This document shows positions 25,244 to 37,200 of a stretch of 64,000 nt of DNA, piece by piece. A program made the position numbers and the translations under genes. This DNA comes from Liolophura sinensis (lineage: Eukaryota > Mollusca > Polyplacophora > Chitonida > Chitonidae). The notes beneath the pieces were generated by a model. It was given only the letters and a program-made list of their open reading frames with translations. It had not been told where the DNA came from and did not search any database. Each line of letters starts with the position of its first letter. Positions within the stretch are counted from its first letter, which is position 1. The stretch is taken from assembly GCF_032854445.1 (NCBI RefSeq), contig NC_088303.1, positions 32,187,501 to 32,251,500 on the forward strand, written 5' to 3'.

Positions 25244-28200
25244 CTGGAAACAGACGAAACACACTGTATAGTTACGGTACCAACACACTTCAATATCCGA
25301 CATAAGTTTATCTTGTAATCCGCCATTCTGTCTAGCTGCAACATTTTACATCAGTTTTACACATTATCACAAACTCTCAATCAATCAATTAATTACTGTA
25401 TCAATTAATACATGTTTTCAGCTACAAACAAATATGTTACGCAATATTTTCATCCACATCATGCAAAATGGAAAGCACACAATGGATGCTGTGACAATGC
25501 ACCCTAAACGAGAATAGAACAGAAGCTTTCGCTGTGATCGTATAGAAAACAAACGCAATTGTTACAATTCAAAAAGCTGATATAAAGTGTTGCAGTTATT
25601 ATAAAATAAATGTCAATATAACAATAGAAACAGAGGTTTTGGACTTACACAGACAGCCGACAATAGATGGATGATGTAGCCGTTAGCGTATAGCGTATTG
25701 AGAATGAATGTTATCTAAGTAAGAGATACGAACAATTCAGCCAAATAAATCCGCGAGAAAGTTGCCACATGTTACACAGGCTGTCATAATAAGAGATGAG
25801 ATTTGACACGCCTTTGACCTTTATTCTTATACCCATCGACCCAAGACACGAGTTTTACTTTACCACAGGAAGAGCTTGCTTTCGTCCCTTAAAAAATGAA
25901 ATCTAACAGTAAATGTTCAAACACGTAAAAAATACTTATATACTTTAATACTTCTAGACAATGAATTTTTCTATATATGTACGTCCGATGGGTGTTATGT
26001 TTGCTGGGGTTGAAGTAATCTCTGACTGTCATTGCCGTAAACGTCAATTAGCTTAAAGTGTCAGAAACTTGATTTATGGAAATGCCAAACGACGTTTTGC
26101 TCGAGGCGAAATAGTCTTTGCTAAAGAGAAAAAACAAAACAAAGCAAAACCCGTATGGAATGATTTCAACCTGAATATGTCGATTTCCACCAATCCTTTG
26201 TCATGAATTTGCATCACATATGGTGTGTAATACATTCATAAGCCCAAGTCTGCCACTTCATCAAAGTTACGAAGAAAAAAGATATATGTTAAAAATGATA
26301 ATTCTGTGTGTTGGTTTTGTATTCCCTTTATGAGCTGATAAACCACTACAGCCTACTATGTTTTTCACCAAACTATTAACCAGTAAATATCTATACCGCG
26401 GCTTTCGTGCTAAAAATAAACACGATTTCGAGCCAAATTACCTATACCGCAAAATTACTTCATGAATGTTACCAATATTCGATAAAAAAATGTTGAAGCT
26501 TGTTAAAATATCCCAATAGTATACATAGAGTACAGTAATGTGATAAAATACGCAATAAAATCGTCACACTTTTCTACTTGTTTTACATGTGTCCTTAAGT
26601 AATGGCAGTGGCGCTATTTACTTTCCTTCAAATATCCACCATCCCCCTATATTACGAAAAAACATCCCTTTCCGTATATCATTGATAGATAACATTGACG
26701 CTATCTTAGCAAACGTATAAATCCATTCAGATTATGAATTATTTTTTGTTGTGGGTGTGTACAGGGTACATCTGTCCTGTCTAGTCAAACCTATACACAC
26801 ACGCAGTCAGGCTGGCGAGCTTATACAGCCAGATAAGCATCTCTCTCAATACTGATCAGGAACACTGAGTAAAACAATGGAGATGCGGAGAAAAATGAAT
26901 CAGTCAATAAAAGAAACATGTGGTAAGGGGCAATATAATCCTCGGCCACAATCAAATAGATTGGCCCGCCTGTGGCGGAGAAACGGATTCAGACAGACAA
27001 TTACAGAGAAATATGAAAGGAATAAATTATTGTGTGTATAGCGCTTCATGCGTACATCCCCCCCCCCCCCCCCCCCCAAAAAAAACAGGTGGAAAGCATG
27101 CAGTGTTTTTTTTTATTTGTGACCACAGCGCGAAGGTAGACAAACATTGTGGCACGGTTCGAAGTGGGTTGATAATGATGCGGCCAGGGTTTGATTACAG
27201 GTAAAGCAGGTGTCGGGCATTGTCCCTTACGGTGTATTGTTACAGGAGCAGTCGTAATCAGCAAGGTAATGATTCTTGTGACCACCTCATATCGCAACCT
27301 AACCTGTTTACATTAAATTGGCGATCACTCGACAGTTTGTATCGCATGACGTATTCAATTCACACGATAATTACGCCCGGTAAACACAGTCGCGTACGTT
27401 ATTCAACGGCAAACATCCCTACTGAGCGTCTGCGACATATAGATTTGTCCATTTTAATGCGTCGTCCCGTAAATGGAGTCCAGTTCGGGAAAGCCAGTCG
27501 AGCATCTTATACCAAATATGACAACTTGAGCTAAACAAATGTTTGTGGATGGATGCCACATTATTGTAAACTAGACCTCTATCGACGGGCGCCTGCATCA
27601 GGCGGGCTAACATTTTGCGAAGCCTCAGTTCACGTCATAATAGGCAATATAAGTGCTATAGATGCTGTGCAGATGCCGAGGGCGTGACGTCCTTGTGAGT
27701 TTTTAAACATCGATACTGGGCGCTGTCGGGCTGACAACTATTTTGGAGAAATGGAAATTGTTCTATTTTACACACATTCATTCTACTGACAACCTTCGAA
27801 GATGATGTCATAAAACTGAAATATAGAAACACAGGTGTGATCTGTATCGTTTTTCGGAGTTAGTTCTCAAACCATTCAAAGAGAATCACAAAAAAAAAGC
27901 AAATCATGTCAAAAAGCAAACATGGCGAGATTTAATGGTAATCACATTTGCATAAGTTCATCATGACACGATAGATCAGAAGTAATCGTCCTTGCTTGGA
28001 CAGTCATCACGAGAGAATGGTTTAGTAACTGAAACCAGTAAATCAGAACGATTTCCCATTTTTCTTTTGACAATTAGACCTAAGTAAAAGTTTTAAAAAA
28101 GGCTTTTAAATTCAAAGCATGCACTCGGCAGCAATTTAAATAGTTTCAGACTATGGCCGATCGCACAGAGAGTTAGTTTCATCTGCTGGCCACCTAAAAG

Positions 28201-31200
28201 GCCTGTCACTCATCGCCTTTCACCCCGCCAATTAGTCACGTGACCCCATTGTCTCATGTACTCCGCTTCATTTGTTTTTCGCCTTATTGAGAATCATCGA
28301 GTCGTAAACTCATCATTAGCAAAACGCAGCGCCGGTTTTTGTCAAACTGAGGTTTTAATCAACAGCGCGGCTTTAATGGAATGTTGGCCACTTGGTTTAA
28401 AAATATCCGAATATAACAACACGAAACAAAAGACTTAGGAGGGAAAAAAGAGAAACATCAGTGTGGAATGTGTTTGGGCGAGTTCATAAAGAGAGAGTAC
28501 AAAGCGAGGCTAACAAACTGGCTTGTCGGCACTCTCTTGGTTTTCTTTAATTCACACGCGCGGTACAAATATGTGTAATTATGTTCCAACAAAGTGCCCT
28601 CGTTCCCTTCCATGATACATCTGTGCGGAGAGCTGGCAATGCTCGGGGGCTCATAAAGGGAGCAGCTTGCACTCTTTGTGGTTTACCTGTACGGTGTAAG
28701 GGGCTCAGTGCAGGCGTAGCTTATACGGCCTCACGCTTATGCATTAAGTACATCGTTCAACATATCTCTGAGCAGAGCTAATGTCTTTCGCGGGCTCACC
28801 ATGGAGGGTGACTGATACATAAAGTCCACTTATTGAATGGATTATTATACTCTCCTGTACGATTATGTGATTATAAGATTTAATTGTATTATACATGACT
28901 CTCATTATATATTTTCTGCAGGGTGTCAATAAAAAGTTATATATTTGCAAAACCAGAGCCAAATGTATATGCAGTGAATCCAAATACAAAGTATTAAATG
29001 CATTCGCACGGCACATAACACAAAAGAGAAGCATTTCTTTTTTAAAACTTTACTTTATTTTAACTGCTGACTCAGAAGCTACACATTCTCTACGGACAAT
29101 AGAGAATAGTAATTGTTTCCAAAGAATTGGCTTTTGAACTGAAGTTTTAACCAATCAAAATGAAGCACAAAATGAATATTACATTGAAGACGTACGATAA
29201 TCTAGCATTTGTAGAAGTATGGTGTTCACAGTTTGAACATTAGAATATTGTTTTAGTTCAAAAAGGAAAAGACACAATAACAAAGTAACAAATACTGAGA
29301 TGCTTGAGACTTCATCATTTTTGTTTTTTCATGCAAATTCTGTTCATAGCACGGGATAGTGACAAAACGAGATTGTCACAAGAAAACCAGCAGCATGGTG
29401 CCGTTATCTGTTTTAATTTTTTTACGTCTACGTTTTAGTTTATTTAAAAACAAAAAAATAAAAAAAAAACAGTATAACTCTTGCGCCTCCAAACTTAATG
29501 TTGTTATTTGATGTATACTTTATTATAATTTATTTTTAAATATCCTATGCACATCTAATCAACACTTCACTCTACCACCACTCAATAATCGTCAAATTAA
29601 TGACTTTTGTTTAATCTAGTTTGACACACAAAAGTTATATTTATTTATTTATTTGATTTGATTAGTGTTTTACGCCGCACTCAAGAAAATTTTACTTATA
29701 CGACGGTGGCCAGCATTATGGTGGGAGGAAACCGTGCAGAGCCCGAGGGACCTTCCCACGTACGGCCGGAGAGGAAGCCAGCATGAGCTGGACTTGAACT
29801 CACAGCGGCCGCATTGGTGAGAGGCTCCTGGGTCATTACGCTGCGCTAGTGCGCTAACCAACAGAGCCACGGAGGCCCCCCACAAAAGTTATAATATTCA
29901 TAAATATTCCAAAATACATAAAAAAATTCAACAAAATGCATATAAACGCTCGTATAATATAGCTACGTTTCAAAACGCAAATTGAACTCGTTTTCCTATA
30001 TGACTGCCTAGGTTTAGCGGCACGCAATAGCTTGGACATTATAGTGAAACAAAAATTAGTGATAATTGTAAATACCTTGTGTATGTACACGAATAGGCCT
30101 ATACATGACACAAACAAATTATGTTTTTTTCTGATTAGAACAATAAAAATGTCTACAGACAGAGAAGATGCAGGGAAATATTGCACATATAAATATTTAG
30201 CTGAAAGACTAATTAAATTAATTTGAAGATTGTTAAGGAAAACTTTCAAGAAGAAAGATTGTCGACAATAAATAATCATAAAGAGATGAACCGCTTCGCT
30301 CTGCATTCCGGTACATCACATATATACATATGTGATTTTAAACTGAGACACCTTAGTACAAGGAAAAGTACAAAAAAAGAAAGGATGATTGTAAATCCGT
30401 CAAACGGTCGCAGGAGACATGCGAGAAATTTACCTGACGGATCACAATGCATTATGAGGTAGATCATAGAGAGACCGAATGGCCTTTTCTGTTAAGAGAC
30501 GTCAGAATTGTCGGCAAAGGTGTCTGTCATCCACGGTCTCGTCGCTCTGACAGTCATCACATAAACTATCCGATCCCAAAAAAAAAAAAAAAACAAAAAA
30601 AAAAAAACAGGTACGTTCAAGTCACGACAATTCAGGTATAGGCTGGAGCGAGTGAACCAAATACGACAACACTTCAAATACTATACACATACGAGCGAAC
30701 AAAACGACTGCTTTGAACGGGTTAATTAAACTACATGTTTGATGCCCTTTCTAGCTGTTAACTTTAGAATTCTTGCAAAACAAAAAAATTAAACATGTTG
30801 TTTATATTTAAAGCTGAACTACAAAAATTAACAAAGCCCGCTTGTAAACGTGATTTAAATATAAACAGTTAAATGTACGCATGCATTGAAAAACTATACC
30901 AACAGAACGTTATCCACACTCGACATAGGCATGTTGTATACTACTGTCTCTTATTTAAAAGGCAATAAAAATGTCACCGTTTCGAAAACTGAGCAGATAT
31001 TTATCCAATCCAAGGGCTACATTAAATAGTCCTTCAGTCAATGAGTCGATTAGAAATAATCCATACTCCAATCTTGACTGAAGTATTTCATTTTTCACCA
31101 CAGGTTTCATTTTTGTGGTGACAATAAACTAGTAAAGAGTTTGTTTTCATGGTTTGGAATGGCTGGAATCCACACAGTCCAGAATTGTAGATCGTATATA

Positions 31201-34200
31201 CCCCAAGAATTAAGGGGTATACAATCCATGCAAGGATCCAACCAGGAAGAGAGTGTCTTTTTCCCCCTAACATCTGTTTCATTTCGCGGAAATACGAATT
31301 AATAATGAATATTTAACCTCTGATTAATGAGGTAGGAGGCACTAAGCGCCGATCTCGAGGTGGACACACGCATTTGACCACAGAAGTCTTGCGTTCGAAC
31401 CCAGCTCTTGCTGATTTAGAAGTGGCTTTAAGTATACAGAGAATTTTCAGCCATTTGTTGAAGTGTGATTATTTTCACCGGCACTCTCCGATTTTTCTAT
31501 ACACAAACCTGCCAGATGTTGTATAATTGAAATTATCTTGAGATCGACGTAAACATGTGAAACAATGAAATAAATATAAATCTATAATAAAAATTATGCC
31601 GCTTTGTACATTTCATATGTCTGATGGATATTTTTCACAATCCAAAATCTCTTTCAAAGATATTGTTTTGCACTTGGTCGGTATACCACCATTTAAATTC
31701 TTGCACGATTCATCTATATATGTTTCCGTGTATAGCCATAGCAATACCGGACCCATGTACCTTGTGTTGCTTTACACTAATTTATTCACGGCACAGCCCA
31801 TTATACAGATTTGTTCCGTGATAGAGGCAAACCCACTCCACCTATGCATTCTCCACTTCATCTACCAGTCCACACAGATACACCCGCAAGTAGGAGAACG
31901 AAACCCTCACCTGTTTTGCCTGACAAACACTTCTCCTCCACCGTTCCTTTTTCGGCTGTGACGTCATCCCGACTCTCGCCGTCCTTCTCCGACTTCTCAT
32001 CATCATCCTTTTCTCTGTCTACGTCATCATCGTAGCGGTTTCTAGGTGACCACGTCATCTTGTTCTCTTTCTTGAGGCGCCTCCTAGCGTTGGCAAACCA
32101 CGTGGACACTTGTGTTAGAGTCATTTTTGTGATGATTGCCAACATTATCTTCTCTCCTTTCGTTGGATAGGGGTTTTGCATGTGGTCGTTGAGCCAGGAT
32201 TTTAGTATTCCCGTCGCTTCCTTGGTCGCATTTTTCGTGTGTGTTGCCCCATTTATCGGCATTGCTCCGTATCTGTTCAGGGTTAAACAAAAAAAGGCCT
32301 TACACGATGAGCAATGAAGCTTGGTGATCCCATACCATGTCATTTCTTCCACATACAAAAATTAATCAATTCACATTTATTTGATTTGTGTTCAACGGCG
32401 AAATAAATAGAATTATAACTTAAAACACAGCTGTGCATACATGAAGTCATAGTTTTGCAGTGATGTCATAGCTGCTCTGAGCCAGTCAACAGCACGGCCT
32501 TTGGTCACATGACAAGAGAACTGGCAGTGAAAACAAAGCAAATTGAACCCAGTTAATGGAGACAGGCCTTCCACAAGATTTTAGCATAAAAAGTGAAAAA
32601 TATAGCTTCAGGTAAGAACTTCTGTACCTAGACTTCAAATTTGACAGTTGCGCTTTCCTGTAGTAATATACACTCTAAGAGTCGGCAAAATCAGTATTTC
32701 GTCCACTTAGCTCTACGTTATTTATCACATCCTAAACCTTGCAAAAAACCCCGGGGTTCGAAACTATGAATATAGCCTGTGAGGCAAACACATTCTATAC
32801 ATTGAGTTATACTTACATTACATAAAGTGTCAAATTATGTAAACAATGATTAGTATTTAGCTACATATACATTAACTAAGACGGCGTTGAGAAAGTAGAA
32901 ATTATACTGCACGTTTGTGGCCAGTAAAAATAAGGAGACACTATTAATCACCAAGAAGCGGGCTACCATTATTCATGTGTAATAGTTTCAAGCCAGCATA
33001 TTTCTCTCAATGGCGCCGGAGTTAAATCTGGAGTGTACAAGATCTCTCAGGCCGGGCATATGTACATTTCTCATCCTCATTAACTCCGCTTAACTTCAAT
33101 CAGCACATTCTCCGGTTAATAGAGCCTACAAATTAGTGCAGGTATAATTTTACCATAAAGACTATAGTGGATCGTCCGCCAGGACTGTATATAAGCAAAA
33201 CCGCACAAAGATCGGCATAAATTACAAAAGTTAAAAGCTCGTGGATTCTATGTTAATTGCAAATGTATGTGTCCGTTTTAACGTGGAAAACAACAAAGGG
33301 CAAAGTGTGCGCGCAATGCCTCGGAGTCTGGCCTCGATTCTCTCTTCATTATTCCTTCACCTCATCGCACAAGGACGTCTCTCATCACCAAACAAACGAC
33401 CCATGCTGATTGTTCCATGTTCGTCTTGTTCTTTACTCGTTTCACTCCTCTATTTTAAGCATGTCGTTCTCACATTTTTCACGCGATCTATTAACTTCGA
33501 CCATCCAATTAGAAAAGAAATACAACAAAAGATATATGTGATATCTCAATGTTAAAAAAAATTCGTTGCAGCAGAACATTTTTTTTTTCTTTTTTTCGTT
33601 TTATACGGAGTATACTATAATATGTGTATTTTGATTACAAGTTTGTACTGAATTCGCTCATGGTCCACTTAGACAAATAACAACCATGTACACATCATCA
33701 GGGATTGATTTTATGGCGTAGCTTTTCGAAAAAAAAAGAAAGAGCTGAAATTGCAGTGTTGATTAAAGTTGCTGATTAAGTATTTACAGTTTATTTATTT
33801 GATTGGTGTTTACATACGAACTGATTTTTCATTTATGTGACGACGGTTCAAGGAGTGTAAACTTTGAATTTCCTTATTCTAAAGATGGCAGCACATTTAT
33901 GTCACTTGGAAAATACGATTAAGTCGAATTTATAAGTAAGAACATGAAAATAATTTGGGTAAACATTTCTGTATTTGCAATGGAAAAGTACGGTGCGCAA
34001 CCATACACCATTTAAACTGAAAAAGAAAAAAAAAACTTTATTTGACAGACAATTGTGCACGTTCACCTTTACATAATGCAGAGTAATTTGTTCTCTATAT
34101 ATTCTTCACTCCCGACATATGTTTTGTAAGCCAGATCTATTATACTGGTGGTGTCTAATGGTTCAATATTCCTTCAACAAGAACACCAACGTATGAAACA

Positions 34201-37200
34201 TGTATCATGTACTTGTAATATTGGACAAGCTCGCCTTCATATACCGTCGGAGATGCGGAACTCGGCCTGCATGTATTCTTACTCTAACAAGCTCAGGCAA
34301 TGCTGAGTTCACCTCACACCTATTCTATATATGCAAAACCACTTGTGTTAATCATTTACATGCACAGTGCCTTCAATTGTTTGTCAAGGGGCAACATATG
34401 TCCACGGCCGAACGAGTCGTGAAAGCTTTTGCACATTAGCTATCTGAAGTCATGAACACCTGGTTACTGTTTGCCACGAGTCTTTGCCAGGAGACAAGAA
34501 TTTATTGCAAAGTACAAGACCTTTTAGGTTTTGAGCGATTTTGCATATGGACATTAAATAGTATCAACGACGATTCATTGCGACTGGCACAGACTCTTGT
34601 CTGTCTAATAAAATGGCGCGGGTAACGTTTGCCTTTCTACCAGGAAACGTTTACCTTTATACTGGGAAAGATTTGTTTTTATACTGGGAAAGATTTGTTT
34701 ATAAATGGGAAGCGTTTGTCTGTATATAGGGAAACGTTTGACTATAAATGGGTAACGCTGCCCATAAATGGGAAACATTTGTCTTTATACGGGGAAATGT
34801 TTGTCTTTACACTGGGAAACTTTGTGTTTATGCTGGGAAATGTTTGTCTATAAATGGGAAACGAGTGTCTTAATTTAGAAACTTTTGTCTCTACTTACCC
34901 ATTGCCGTATGGATAAGCCATGGAGGGGTCGTAGGCGTAATAACCGGCAGGGTAGACGGCCCCTCTCCACGCAGCGGGTGTGTCCTTCAGATCATACGTG
35001 GCCGACTGAAAATACAAGAGATAGATTGGCCAAAGCACGTAATAGGCTTTGAAAATAGATTTGGCCACACTTGTACACTGAACTCCCATCACCTCTCGGG
35101 CATCAACATTATTAATCACTGTTATAAAACACATAATCCAAACGCTGGAGCTAGCTATAATACAATAATCCACTGGTACGCCTTATAAAGACTAAAACAA
35201 TCTAATGTAAATTCTTGAGCATTGAGTTAAGCAAAAATCAAAAAAAAAAATAAATGAATAAAATAAAAATGCCAGTTTAAGTTTAACTTAATTTAATCCG
35301 TCACGCAAACAGTTTACCCTGGTAACTATTATAACTGTTCTGGCTAGGATCAGAAGTACGATACATCTTTAAACTCCTTCAAAATATATTTAGTCATTTA
35401 TTTGATTAAATTTAAAGCCATAGTTGACGAAAGGCAGCCATGTTAATGAACATGGAAAATAGGCGTTCGCAATGAAAGGTACCAACAAAACCCGAAAGCA
35501 CTCTTAGCGGTAAGGGCTGGATTTGAACCCCAATTTACTGATAGATTAAGGGTCTGAAAGCACGGCGACGTACATATTACAGCCTATGTCTAACTTTTAG
35601 CGCGAGCCTAGATTGTGGCGGACACGTACTGATGTGTACATGATACACAGGCCGTGGTGTACACATGCGTACGTGTAACAGGCCCTGTATATCAGAGAAG
35701 TTGGGTGAATCATTCATGATTACGAAAGCCTAGTGATTGTTACAAGTGCATGATTTTCTGATCAGCGCTGTTTGAGATGGCATTCGTACAAACTGATTTG
35801 GTGATCGGTTTTTTGTTCGCTGTAGGTGAAAAAAAAAACTGTGGGCAATTTCTGTTATTATGATAATACATTATTCATCTGCTTCATACAATTTGGACCC
35901 TAGTGTGCTAAGATGGCCCCCGGCCATGGCGGGGTAGAAGCTCACACAACTACAGGCTTCCTCGTCCATTCTGCTCATGTTTGACTTGGAAGATGTGGTA
36001 TTCGTGCAGCTTGGTGGCACTGTAGTGGTGGTTCGGAGCGCGCGGGGAGGGGGACGTGGGGGTGGGGTGGAAAGGGTCGACGGCATCTAGTCAGCACGGA
36101 GGTTGCAATAGCCACAATGCCAGATCTCAACCGTCTTGTATTAAAATACTAATGAATATGCCAGTACACGACTCAATATTTATTTTCGGGATCATTTATG
36201 AATTTAACTTCCCTTCTCCTTTTAAATATCTAGTTTATAACCAAGAATTCATATGGCGTCTTAACATCAACAGTGGTCGGTTTAGTCAGACCTTGTCATG
36301 CCATGTCACAGGATCCCGCAAAAAGTCTGGAAGTATAACCCGGCTTAAAAGTGAAACAGGCACACAAACATTAGCTTACATTACACATGCTAATTTGTCA
36401 TGTAGCCATATAACCTGAAAACGTTGCTCTGTTGTACCCGATGTTTCTTCATGATGTATGCATTTGTGCAAAATAAGACTTGGCTTGTAAGAATTTGCAA
36501 CATTTCGCTAAATAGTATCATGAACCGCCATTATATTTAATGTACATGTGTATTTTTTTTATATGTAAGTTTTTTTTAAAGATGTGTGAAACTGAACTCT
36601 TTGGTTTTATTGAATATGTAATAATTCAGTAAATTTGGACATACTTTTACTGAATGTAATAGCTGATGTTTAGCCAAATATGTCACCTCGGCGTAGGGCA
36701 CATCCGTTAAAGATATATGTATATTTATATGTATATGTATATTCAGACATGAACATCATGAGGGCATGCAGAATTAAGTAGACCAGCACTATCTCAACAA
36801 AATCGCTTGTGGCTGTGTGTGTGTGCTCGAGTCCAGTGTGTTAATGAGCTCATTCTTCTGCTACATGCGTCGGAGAGCTAGAGCCAGAGTTTGATACCCG
36901 ACCCCCAGTGTGGGCCGTACGTCAGTCAGCCGTGAGGGCTCCCCCAGCTGGACGCACGAGGTCAGCCCGGAGGTCTAGCCGGAGCCCTCCCGGACAGGTA
37001 GCACTCTAGGATGATCTGACATCAATCATAATGTCAGAGGCGTTCAGAGTCAGGGCTACACCATCATCACCCACAGGAGTTCACATTTCTATGCTATCAG
37101 TCTATACGTGATTCCTCACTAAGTCTACTACTTTATGCTTTAGTCACGAAAACGCTTACGTAGGCTGTGACGAAAATTTTCATCTGCATGGATGGGTGTA

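Larger units (their letters stand above)
25244..31910 (-). other. irx intron 3 (6.7 kb)
   Basis: Phase 1 intron between the homeodomain exon and the C-terminal exon. Contents: a poly-C tract (27058-27077), a possible regulatory stretch (28.14-28.56 kb), a near full-length SINE (29.64-29.88 kb) and a decayed SINE (31.33-31.59 kb). I found no further coding exon with matching phases, but a short one could be missed. Confidence 0.88.
32273..34898 (-). other. irx intron 2 (2.6 kb)
   Basis: Phase 2 intron between the YPYGN-encoding exon and the homeodomain exon. It holds a minisatellite at the donor end (34.63-34.89 kb), a decayed SINE fragment near 33.8 kb, and a moderately GC-rich unannotated stretch at about 32.99-33.5 kb that could be regulatory. 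Confidence 0.9.

Noticed and set aside
29857-29870. tRNA-like box A/B sequences considered as a tRNA gene
   Set aside because: They are the heads of tRNA-derived SINEs; no intact cloverleaf or anticodon arm is present, and the body and tail follow directly. The same holds for the heads at 20555 and 54983.
31858-32358. Single 166-codon ORF spanning the homeodomain
   Set aside because: Its ends run into introns: clear acceptor at 32273 and donor at 31910 give the true exon, so the outer residues are not coding.
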